NCBI GenBank assembly: GCA_902467875.1
Contig: CABQWP010000065.1
Location: 1-10,707 of the forward strand
Origin: an uncultured Collinsella sp.
Lineage (GTDB): Bacteria > Actinomycetota > Coriobacteriia > Coriobacteriales > Coriobacteriaceae
Reading direction: 5' to 3'
DNA: 10,707 nucleotides
The stretch's first letter is position 1. Every line of letters starts with the position of its first letter. Under the pieces are notes generated by a model. The model was given only the letters and a program-made list of their open reading frames with translations. It was not told the DNA's origin and ran no database searches. Positions 1 through 6,019 of this stretch are shown in pieces. The position numbers were made by a program, and so were the translations under genes.

Positions 1-217
1 GCATCCCAACGAGGGCCGGGTCTGCCGACCGCAGCCGGTGCGTATTTGCGAAGCAAATACGCGGATTCTCCGCGCAAACTATCAGCTCAATATGGATGCG
101 ATGTTTATCGAATCTCAGCCGGCCATGCGCCGCACCAACGGATCCCCTCCCGCACCGCGGAGAATCGAACTCTGTGCAGGGCGCGGACGTAAAGAAAATG
201 CCGCAGCAACGCAGGGT
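1..217. other. Left-edge non-coding stretch
   Basis: I see no convincing gene here. The plus-strand frame that runs from 38 to 631 has no ribosome binding site and crosses the 62-bp repeats, whose period is not a multiple of three, so it would read each copy in a different frame. Apart from the two hairpins (40-73) and an 11-bp inverted repeat (64-74 with 156-166), nothing is recognisable. The strand of any gene ending or starting beyond base 1 cannot be judged. Confidence 0.5.
40..73. other. Two adjoining perfect hairpins in left non-coding region
   Basis: A 10-bp perfect stem GCGTATTTGC / GCAAATACGC (40-49 with 53-62) closes on a GAA triloop. A 5-bp stem GCGGA / TCCGC (61-65 with 69-73) overlaps its end by two bases. 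Neither is followed by a T-run on either strand, so a simple intrinsic terminator is not supported. Bases 64-74 are also exactly complementary to 156-166 (11 bp). The role is unknown; it could be the end of an upstream transcript or part of the repeat-rich region to the right. Confidence 0.5.
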
Positions 218-556
218 GGGATGCGCTTTCCCGATGGCAGCCCAGGCGGAAAGCGCGTCCCGGAATCCGCGCTCAGACTGGGACGTAGTTTCCGGATGAC
301 ACATCAAGCGGAAACTGCGACCCGGAATCGAGCCGTAGAGTGGGATATGCTTTCCCAATGGCAGCTCAAGCGGAAAGTACATCCCGGAATCCTCGTTCGG
401 AATGGGATGCAGTTTCCAAATGAATGGCTAGCGGAAAGTTCATCCCGGAATCCGCGCTCAGAACGGGACGCGCTTTCCCAGCGGCGGTCCAAGCGGAAAG
501 CGCGTCCCGGAATCTCGCCTCAAACTGGGACACACTTTCCGCTTCACCTGCCGCCT
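218..556. repeat. Tandem array of 62-bp inverted-repeat units (5 full plus 1 half)
   Basis: Five and a half units start at 218, 280, 342, 404, 465 and 527, giving periods of 62, 62, 62, 61 and 62. Each full unit has a 14-nt left arm (consensus GGGAYRYRSTTTCC), a loop of 16 nt (15 in unit 4; roughly CRATGGCAGCYCAAGC), a 14-nt right arm (GGAAASYRYRTCCC) and an 18-nt linker (roughly GGAATCCGCGCTCAGAMT). Right arms lie at 248-261, 310-323, 372-385, 433-446 and 495-508. The sixth unit keeps its left arm (527-540) but its right arm at 557-570 is degraded. The GGGA/TCCC and TTTCC/GGAAA ends are nearly invariant, while the five central bases vary and mostly stay complementary. Across the five full units, 63 of 70 arm pairs are Watson-Crick, 3 are G-U and 4 are mismatched. 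There are no spacers of unrelated sequence, so this is not a CRISPR array. The array sits directly upstream of the patatin gene. The family is not one I recognise. Confidence 0.9.
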
Positions 557-575
557 CGAAAAACCTGCGCGCTCG

Positions 576-600
576 CCATCCCAAAACTGGGTAGAAGAAA
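576..600. repeat. Decayed remnant of a seventh 62-bp unit
   Basis: The string CAAAACTGGG ends at 591. Its GGG at 589-591 falls exactly 62 bp after the GGG of the sixth unit (527), and the preceding bases resemble the linker CAAACT that precedes that unit. Downstream the match fades within a few bases. This suggests the array once extended further towards the patatin gene and has eroded. It is a short match, so chance cannot be excluded. Confidence 0.45.
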
Positions 601-627
601 GCCAAAACGCAATCGCAGGAGGTCAAT

Positions 628-1506
628 ATGACTGCAGAAGATAAGGCAAAGAACGCCGGCAAGGTCGCGCTCGTCCTGGAGGGCGGCAGCTTCCGCGGGC
701 AATTTACCGCAGGCGTGCTTGACGTCCTCATGGAGACTGGCGTCGAGATTCCGGCGGTATATGGCGTATCGGCCGGCGCCCTCAACGGCGTGAACTACAA
801 GTCGCACCAGATCGGCCGTGCCAACCGCATCAACCTGGCTTTCTGCAACGATAGCCGCTTCATGGGCGCCGCGTCGTTTGCGTCCACGGGTTCCATCGTG
901 GGTTACGACTTTATCTTCAACGATGTCCAGGATCGCCTGGATCCCTTTGACAACGAGACGTTCGACGCGAGCCCCATCGAGATGTACGCCGTCGCGACGG
1001 ATATGCTCTTTGGAACCGCCACATACCTGCCGGTCAAAAGCGCCGTACTTGACCTCGACGCTGTGCGCGCATCGACGTCACTGCCGCTGGTGACGCCGTC
1101 GGTCGAGATCGACGGGCACAAATACGTCGACGGCGGCGTAGCCGATTCGGTCCCTATCGAGCACGTGCTGGAGGAGGCGGGCTTCGATCGCGCGGTTGTC
1201 ATCGTCACGCAGGACCGCTCGTACGAGAAAAAGCCCTACGAGTTTATGCCCGCCGCACGCGCCCGCTATGCCGACTATCCCTACCTGCTCGAGGCTATCG
1301 AGACGCGCCACGACCGCTATAACATCCAGCGCATGCATCTGTGGAAGTATGAGCGCGAGGGCCGCGCGCTGGTCGTTGCTCCGCAAAAGCCGGTCGAGGT
1401 CGGTCACGTTGAGCACGATTCGGCAAAGCTCCTCGACCTGTATATTCAGGGCCGCCAGGAGGCAAAGCGCCTGCTCGCGGAAATCCAAGAGTTCGTTGAG
1501 CGCTAG
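628..1506 (+). CDS. Patatin-like phospholipase (YjjU-like serine hydrolase)
   Basis: This 292-residue protein is a predicted acyl hydrolase of the patatin family, which cleaves acyl esters of phospholipids or related lipids with a Ser-Asp dyad. The oxyanion-hole motif EGGSFRG lies at about 18-24, the nucleophile elbow GVSAG has its serine at residue 48, and the catalytic aspartate is D168 in VDGGVADSVP. The C-terminal part (about 215-285), with its VAPQKPVEVG stretch, resembles the DUF6363 tail common in bacterial YjjU-type proteins. No signal peptide or membrane segment is visible, so it is probably cytoplasmic or peripheral. The ATG at 628 is supported by AGGAGG at 617-622, five bases upstream. 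No promoter is clear; the preceding 400 bp are the 62-bp repeat array. No terminator is visible after the stop. The substrate is unknown. Confidence 0.88.
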   Translation: MTAEDKAKNAGKVALVLEGGSFRGQFTAGVLDVLMETGVEIPAVYGVSAGALNGVNYKSHQIGRANRINLAFCNDSRFMGAASFASTGSIVGYDFIFNDVQDRLDPFDNETFDASPIEMYAVATDMLFGTATYLPVKSAVLDLDAVRASTSLPLVTPSVEIDGHKYVDGGVADSVPIEHVLEEAGFDRAVVIVTQDRSYEKKPYEFMPAARARYADYPYLLEAIETRHDRYNIQRMHLWKYEREGRALVVAPQKPVEVGHVEHDSAKLLDLYIQGRQEAKRLLAEIQEFVER

Positions 1507-1605
1507 CGACGGCGAACCATCAAAAAATGACAACAGCTAAAGAGCTGGAAAATCACGGCTCGTGGATGACATGTGCAGAAACTCTGGTCGGAGCCAAAAT
1601 ACCTG

Positions 1606-1633
1606 TTGACTCGTACGGCGAGCGGGGTAATAT
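1606..1633 (+). promoter_or_regulatory. Sigma-A-type promoter for rplM-rpsI
   Basis: TTGACT at 1606-1611 and TAATAT at 1628-1633 are separated by 16 bp. This is the best housekeeping promoter match in the window. Transcription would start near 1640, giving a leader of about 60 nt before rplM. Confidence 0.7.
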
Positions 1634-1639
1634 GGACGG

Positions 1640-1671
1640 GTTACTTGCAGAGCCCCGTGAATCTCTGTAAC
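1640..1671 (+). promoter_or_regulatory. Hairpin in the rplM 5' leader
   Basis: GTTA (1640-1643) pairs with TAAC (1668-1671) and CAGAG (1648-1652) with CTCTG (1663-1667), with a CTTG bulge on the 5' side and a 10-nt loop. It lies in the predicted leader between promoter and ribosome binding site. Ribosomal protein operons are often controlled by a leader that binds one of their own products, and L13 leaders are known in other bacteria. A link to L13 or S9 binding here is inference only. Confidence 0.45.
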
Positions 1672-1699
1672 AACACGTACTGTACATGGAGGAGTCTAA

Positions 1700-2143
1700 G
1701 TGATTTCGAAATCGACTCACTACGCCAAGCAGGGCGAGGTCCAGCGCAACTGGGTTCTCGTCGACGCCGATGGTGCTGTCCTGGGCCGTCTTGCCACCCA
1801 GATCGCAATGATCCTGCGCGGTAAGAACAAGCCCCAGTTCACGCCCAACAGCGACTGCGGCGACTTCGTTGTCGTCATCAACGCCGATAAGGTCCAGCTT
1901 ACCGGTAATAAGGCCGACACGAAGACCTATTATCGCCACAGCGGCTACAACGGCGGCCTCAAGGCTGAGAGCTTCCGCCAGGCTATGGAGAAGCACCCGG
2001 AGAAGGTCATCGAGCGCGCCGTTCGCGGCATGCTGCCCAAGACCACCCTCGGCCGTGCCCAGATGACCAAGCTTAAGGTCTACGCTGGTGCCGAGCATCC
2101 GCATGCTGCCCAGAACCCCACGAAGATTGAGCTGGAGGCTTAA
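1700..2143 (+). CDS. rplM: Large ribosomal subunit protein uL13
   Basis: This 147-residue protein is L13, an early-assembly protein of the 50S subunit that binds 23S rRNA. E. coli L13 is 142 residues. Family signatures include LGRLATQIA near the N-terminus, the central block NADKVQLTGNK then YYRHSGYNGG, and AVRGMLPKTTLGR with YAGAEHPHAAQNP near the C-terminus. The start is GTG at 1700, preceded by GGAGGAG at 1688-1694 with a 5-nt spacer; no ATG upstream in frame competes. It is co-transcribed with rpsI, which starts two bases after the rplM stop, the conserved bacterial L13-S9 pair. Expression probably comes from the promoter at 1606-1633. Confidence 0.97.
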   Translation: MISKSTHYAKQGEVQRNWVLVDADGAVLGRLATQIAMILRGKNKPQFTPNSDCGDFVVVINADKVQLTGNKADTKTYYRHSGYNGGLKAESFRQAMEKHPEKVIERAVRGMLPKTTLGRAQMTKLKVYAGAEHPHAAQNPTKIELEA

Positions 2144-2145
2144 AG

Positions 2146-2541
<396 letters not shown>

Positions 2542-2572
2542 GGTTTTATCTCCTTTCGAGATACAATGTACA

Positions 2573-2615
2573 AGCGGGGCCTGCCGATTCCTCGGCGGGT
2601 CCCGCTTTTCTTTTT
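2573..2615 (+). terminator. Intrinsic terminator after rpsI
   Basis: A 15-bp stem (2573-2587 with 2592-2606, two G-U pairs) closes on a TTCC loop and is followed by TTTCTTTTT. It separates the ribosomal operon from glmM. Confidence 0.92.
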
Positions 2616-2664
2616 CGACTAGGGTGGGCGGTTGCATATCGCCTGCTAGGGAAGGAGCGATCCT

Positions 2665-4002
2665 ATGCCCCAGAACATCTTCGGTACCGACGGCGTCCGT
2701 GGCGTCGCCAACGCTGATCTTTCGTGCGACCTCGCGTTTCGTCTGGGTCGCGCGGCGACCAAGTTTCTTGGTCCGGATATCTGCATCGGCCGTGATACGC
2801 GCCTTTCGGGCACCATGCTCGAGAGCGCTCTGACCGCCGGCATCATGGCCGAGGGCGGCCGTCCGCACTGCTGCGGCGTCATTCCTACGCCGGCCGTGGC
2901 GCTGCTCACTGTTCAGAACGAGCTCGATGGCGGCATTGTCATCTCCGCTTCGCACAATCCGCCGGAGTTCAACGGCATCAAGTTCTTTAGCCGCAAGGGC
3001 ATGAAGCTTCCCGATGCTGTCGAGGAAGAGATCAGCGCCTGGGTCATGTCCGAGGAAGCCATGGCTGCCGACACGCTGCCGACCGGTGCCGGCGTGGGCC
3101 ACATCATCAAGATGAAGGACGCTCGCAAGGCATACGTCGACCACGCCATCGATACGCTTGATGGCCTGAGGCTCGACGGCCTGGTCGTTGCCGTCGACTG
3201 CGGCCACGGTGCTTCTTGCCAGACCACGCCCGCCGCGCTGCAGCGCCTGGGCGCCACGGTCCATGCCATCAACACCGATTACTGCGGCACTGACATTAAC
3301 GTTGAGTGCGGCTCTACGCACCTCGAGCCCCTGCGCGAGCTCGTGCTGCGCACCCATGCTGATATCGGTCTGGCCCACGACGGCGACGCCGACCGCGTAC
3401 TGTTCGTGGACAGCGAGGGCAATGAGATCGACGGTGACTACATCCTGGCTATCTGCGGTTCTGACCTCGCCGCTCGCGGCAAGCTCGCCAACTCCGAGAT
3501 CGTCTCGACTGTCATGTGCAACCTTGGCTTCTCCATCGCTATGAAGGAGCAGGGCTTCGAGATGGTCCAGACCGCCGTGGGCGACCGCTACGTTCTGGAG
3601 CGCATGCTCGCGGACGGCGCCGTCATCGGCGGCGAACAGTCCGGCCACATCATCTTCCTGGAGCACAACACCACCGGTGATGGCCTGGTGACGGCTCTGC
3701 AGCTGCTGGCCGTGCTCAAGCGCACCGGTCGTACCCTCACCGATCTTGCCGGCATCATGAAGAAGTACCCGCAGGTACTCGTCAACGTGCATTCCGACAA
3801 CAAGGCCGGTCTGGACGATTGCCAGCCCATTTGGGACGCCGTCGCTGCTGCCGAGAAGGAGCTTGACGGCCGCGGCCGCATTCTGGTGCGCCCGAGCGGT
3901 ACCGAGCCGCTGGTCCGCGTGATGGCCGAGGCCGAGACGCACGAGCTGACCCAGCGCGTTGTCGACGACATCGTCGAGGTTGTCAAGCGCGAACTTCCCT
4001 AA
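2665..4002 (+). CDS. glmM: Phosphoglucosamine mutase
   Basis: This 445-residue enzyme interconverts glucosamine-6-phosphate and glucosamine-1-phosphate, the step before GlmU on the way to UDP-GlcNAc for peptidoglycan. Its length is the family norm. Visible signatures are FGTDGVRG at 6-13, the active-site phosphoserine loop SASHNPP (serine 96), the metal-binding loop DGDADR at 239-244, the sugar-specificity loop GGEQSGH at 322-328 and the phosphate-binding loop RPSGTEP at 409-415. All catalytic elements are intact. ATG 2665 is preceded by AAGGAG at 2652-2657 with a 7-nt spacer. It lies downstream of the rpsI terminator, so it needs its own promoter or read-through; I see no strong promoter in 2616-2650. 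Activity in this family depends on serine phosphorylation. With nagB downstream it marks an amino-sugar neighbourhood. Confidence 0.96.
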   Translation: MPQNIFGTDGVRGVANADLSCDLAFRLGRAATKFLGPDICIGRDTRLSGTMLESALTAGIMAEGGRPHCCGVIPTPAVALLTVQNELDGGIVISASHNPPEFNGIKFFSRKGMKLPDAVEEEISAWVMSEEAMAADTLPTGAGVGHIIKMKDARKAYVDHAIDTLDGLRLDGLVVAVDCGHGASCQTTPAALQRLGATVHAINTDYCGTDINVECGSTHLEPLRELVLRTHADIGLAHDGDADRVLFVDSEGNEIDGDYILAICGSDLAARGKLANSEIVSTVMCNLGFSIAMKEQGFEMVQTAVGDRYVLERMLADGAVIGGEQSGHIIFLEHNTTGDGLVTALQLLAVLKRTGRTLTDLAGIMKKYPQVLVNVHSDNKAGLDDCQPIWDAVAAAEKELDGRGRILVRPSGTEPLVRVMAEAETHELTQRVVDDIVEVVKRELP

Positions 4003-4015
4003 TGGTCAAAAACCG

Positions 4016-4044
4016 TTGCCAAGTGGTAAACTGTTAAGGTTATT
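4016..4044 (+). promoter_or_regulatory. Weak candidate promoter for the EIIA gene
   Basis: TTGCCA (4016-4021) matches five of six -35 bases, with GTTATT (4039-4044) 17 bp later as a poor -10; TATTTT at 4041-4046 is an alternative. No terminator follows glmM, so co-transcription from glmM is equally possible. Confidence 0.3.
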
Positions 4045-4073
4045 TTGATTGATTGGTATGTCCGAGGGGGAGC

Positions 4074-4571
4074 ATGTTCACTAAAGTCCTAAGGTCTTTT
4101 GGTATGCGTGGTCGAGTCCTTACGCTGGATGCTCCCATCTCGGGCGATGTCATTCCGCTTTCCGAGATAAACGACCAGACGTTTGCCACCGGCCTTTTGG
4201 GCCAGGGCGTGGCGATTCGGCCCACCGGAACGCGTGTGATTGCACCGGCTGATGCCAAGGTCGAGGCCATTTTTCCCACGGGACACGCTGTTGCGCTTAA
4301 CACGGTCGATGGCTTGGACGTGCTCATCCACGTTGGTTTGGACACTGTTCAGCTCGAGGGCAAGCACTTTACCGTACATGCGCAAGTGGGTGACATCGTC
4401 CATAAGGGTGATGTACTCATTGAGTTCGATCGCGAGGCAATTGCTGCCGAGGGCTACGATGTGACGGTTCCCATCTTGGTGTGCAACTCCGTTGAGTTCT
4501 CAAGCATCAAGGGCTCCGTTGGTGTGCATGTCGAAGAGATGGACCAGCTCATCGTTGCTCGCGAGCGCTAG
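4074..4571 (+). CDS. PTS glucose-type EIIA protein (Crr-like, stand-alone)
   Basis: This 165-residue protein is a single-domain EIIA of the glucose superfamily, which accepts phosphate from HPr and passes it to an EIIB domain during sugar uptake. E. coli EIIA-Glc (Crr) is 169 residues. The phosphorylated histidine is H86 in LIHVGLDTVQLEG and the supporting active-site histidine is H71 in TGHAVAL; both are present. The beta-strand-rich pattern IAPADAKVEAIFPTGHA is typical. I chose ATG 4074 because the purine tract GAGGGGGAG (4064-4072) lies just before it; a TTG at 4053 would add seven residues but has no ribosome binding site. There is no EIIB or EIIC domain here, so the partner permease is encoded elsewhere. 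Whether it also regulates other uptake systems, as Crr does in enteric bacteria, is not shown by the sequence. Confidence 0.92.
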   Translation: MFTKVLRSFGMRGRVLTLDAPISGDVIPLSEINDQTFATGLLGQGVAIRPTGTRVIAPADAKVEAIFPTGHAVALNTVDGLDVLIHVGLDTVQLEGKHFTVHAQVGDIVHKGDVLIEFDREAIAAEGYDVTVPILVCNSVEFSSIKGSVGVHVEEMDQLIVARER

Positions 4572-4611
4572 CAAGTGCACGTGGCCATTAGCCTACAATT
4601 CAAACACGTTT

Positions 4612-4645
4612 ACGGAGGGCGCCCTTGAAAGAGGACGCCCTCCGT
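4612..4645 (+). other. Strong hairpin between EIIA gene and nagB
   Basis: ACGGAGGGCG (4612-4621) pairs perfectly with CGCCCTCCGT (4636-4645), and the inside can pair further (CCTT with GAGG around GAAA). No T-run follows on either strand, so it is either a terminator of the EIIA transcript without the usual U-tract or a leader hairpin of nagB. A TACAAT box at 4594-4599 lies just upstream but lacks a good -35. Confidence 0.5.
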
Positions 4646-4842
4646 GGCAAGATGGGATTTGTCCGAGGCTAAACAGCTTTGGGTCACCGTGGACGGGCAG
4701 GGGCCTCGACGCGGTTAGACACGAGACACATACATTACGCGACCTCGCCCTGGTGGCCGCACACGTTGGTTGCGGCCGACGCGGGCCGCGGGCAAGTGCT
4801 TGTAAGGGAGCCTTGCCTCTCTTGTACGAGAAAGGACGCGTA
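4646..4842 (+). promoter_or_regulatory. Structured spacer or 5' leader of nagB
   Basis: Together with the hairpin at 4612-4645 this makes a gene-free interval of 271 nt before nagB. It has a hairpin GGCCGCA / TGCGGCC (4755-4761 with 4771-4777), a possible stem GGCAAG / CTTGCC (4791-4796 with 4812-4817) and CGAGGC / GCCTCG pairing across about 30 nt (near 4664 and 4703). The frame starting at 4492 that would fuse this region to NagB is rejected, because NagB begins properly at 4843. No known riboswitch class was recognised, and the promoter position is unclear. Confidence 0.35.
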
Positions 4843-5571
4843 ATGAAGATCATTAAAGCTAAAGACTACGAGGATATGAGCCGCAAGGCCGCTAATATCA
4901 TCTCGGCCCAGGTTATCCTCAAGCCCGACTGTGTGCTGGGCCTTGCCACCGGCTCCACCCCGATCGGTGCCTACAAGCAGCTCGCTGCTTGGTACGAGAA
5001 GGGCGACGTCGACTTTGCCGAGGTCAGCACCTACAACCTGGACGAGTATCGCGGCCTTTCGCACGACGATCCCCAGAGCTATCACTACTTCATGCGTGAG
5101 AACTTCTTCGATCACATCAACATCGACCTGAACAACACGCATGTGCCCGACGGTTCCAACCCCGACGCCGCCGCTGCGTGCTCTGAGTACGACAAGATCG
5201 TCGCTGACGCCGGTTACCCGGATCTGCAGCTGCTCGGCATTGGCAACAACGGCCACATCGGCTTCAACGAGCCCGATGACCACTTCTCCAAGGGTACGCA
5301 CTGCGTCGACCTCACCGAGAGTACCATTCAGGCCAACAGCCGCCTGTTCGACAGCATCGACGATGTTCCCCGTCAGGCCTACACCATGGGTACCCAGACC
5401 ATCATGTATGCCCGCATGATCCTGGTCGTCGCCAACGGCGAGGCCAAGGCTCAGGCCGTGCATGACATGTGCTATGGTCCGGTTACGCCCGAGTGCCCGG
5501 CTTCGATCCTGCAGCTGCACACCAACTGCGTTGTCGTTGCCGACGAGGCCGCTCTTTCGCTCTGCGAGTAG
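4843..5571 (+). CDS. nagB: Glucosamine-6-phosphate deaminase
   Basis: This 242-residue enzyme converts glucosamine-6-phosphate to fructose-6-phosphate and ammonia, linking amino-sugar catabolism to glycolysis. Its length matches the short Gram-positive type (about 242 residues) rather than the 266-residue E. coli enzyme, which has an extra allosteric C-terminal part. Signatures include LGLATGSTPIGAYK (about 33-45), the catalytic D67 in YNLDEYRGL, and GIGNNGHIGFNEP with H138 and E143. The position equivalent to E. coli D141 is Asn, which I believe is usual in the short type. ATG 4843 has AAAGGA at 4831-4836 with a 6-nt spacer. No nagA is adjacent. It probably opposes GlmM and GlmS in controlling the glucosamine-6-phosphate pool. 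It ends at an intrinsic terminator. Confidence 0.95.
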   Translation: MKIIKAKDYEDMSRKAANIISAQVILKPDCVLGLATGSTPIGAYKQLAAWYEKGDVDFAEVSTYNLDEYRGLSHDDPQSYHYFMRENFFDHINIDLNNTHVPDGSNPDAAAACSEYDKIVADAGYPDLQLLGIGNNGHIGFNEPDDHFSKGTHCVDLTESTIQANSRLFDSIDDVPRQAYTMGTQTIMYARMILVVANGEAKAQAVHDMCYGPVTPECPASILQLHTNCVVVADEAALSLCE

Positions 5572-5603
5572 CGCGAATCCTGCAGCTCGACATAGCCTTG
5601 CCT

Positions 5604-5631
5604 AAGGCCTCCGCTTTGCGGGGGCCTTTTT
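5604..5631 (+). terminator. Intrinsic terminator after nagB
   Basis: AAGGCCTCCGC pairs with GCGGGGGCCTT (11 bp, one G-U) around a TTT loop, and the stem runs into a T-tract ending at 5631. It lies 32 nt after the nagB stop. Confidence 0.92.
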
Positions 5632-6019
5632 ACTATCCCTTTTCGCCCACTTGACCAAAATCTTGCCGCAAGCTTTACGAATGCCGGATGCCTAACAGCT
5701 TGATTCATTCCATAACAGATTCTATGCAAAAATGCCACTAAAAGGTCGTAGACGGTAGCGGGTGCTAGGCGAGTTGAATGACATAGCTGAACCTTGTTCA
5801 TTTGCGTTACACTGCCGCTTAGATGGGACAAGCTGACAAGCTCATTTACCTGCTTAAAGACCGATTAGTCGGGGGATTAATAACAATCGGCCCTCGCTGT
5901 ACAAAAACTTGCCGCTTGCGTACCAAAAGACAACCTAAAACACAAGGTCGCTCTATTCATAGCGCGGCTTGTATGGTCTTGCGGCTACAGTGTCCATACG
6001 GTCGAGTTGAGGGGCGGGC
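5632..6019. other. 388-bp intergenic region upstream of the large regulator
   Basis: This stretch is more AT-rich than its neighbours and holds no credible gene. A 67-residue frame from about 5823 has no ribosome binding site and no recognisable fold. It contains a 13-bp palindrome (5788-5800), a -10-like TACACT (5808-5813), a perfect tandem 8-mer GACAAGCT x2 (5827-5842), and two mutually exclusive short stems using CCGATT (5861-5866), either CCGA/TCGG (5861-5864 with 5869-5872) or CCGATT/AATCGG (5861-5866 with 5885-5890). It probably carries the promoter and control sites of the regulator gene at 6020. Confidence 0.5.
5788..5800. promoter_or_regulatory. 13-bp palindrome, possible operator
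   Basis: TGAAC-CTT-GTTCA is a perfect inverted repeat. It ends seven bases before a TACACT hexamer (5808-5813) that could be a -10 box, so a bound protein would sit in the -35 region. The protein that binds it is unknown, and no good -35 is present, which would fit an activator-dependent promoter. Confidence 0.35.

Noticed and set aside
145..180. Possible tRNA T-arm on the minus strand (AGTTCGATTCTC)
   Set aside because: One T-stem pair fails, no matching acceptor strand is found at tRNA distance and no anticodon arm is visible, so no tRNA is called.
218..556. CRISPR array
   Set aside because: Linkers and loops are themselves related between units rather than unique spacers, the unit is an internal inverted repeat, and no cas genes are present.
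38..631. 197-residue plus-strand open frame across the repeat array
   Set aside because: No ribosome binding site. The 62-bp period is not a multiple of three, so the repeats are not read in a constant frame. The translation has no protein-like pattern and the frame overlaps the start of the patatin gene.
4735..5520. 261-residue minus-strand open frame opposite nagB
   Set aside because: Shadow of nagB codon bias; no family resemblance and no start signals.
4492..5571. N-terminally extended NagB starting inside the EIIA gene
   Set aside because: NagB proteins begin with the MKIIKAKDYE-type start seen at 4843, which has a ribosome binding site. The extension covers non-coding structured sequence.
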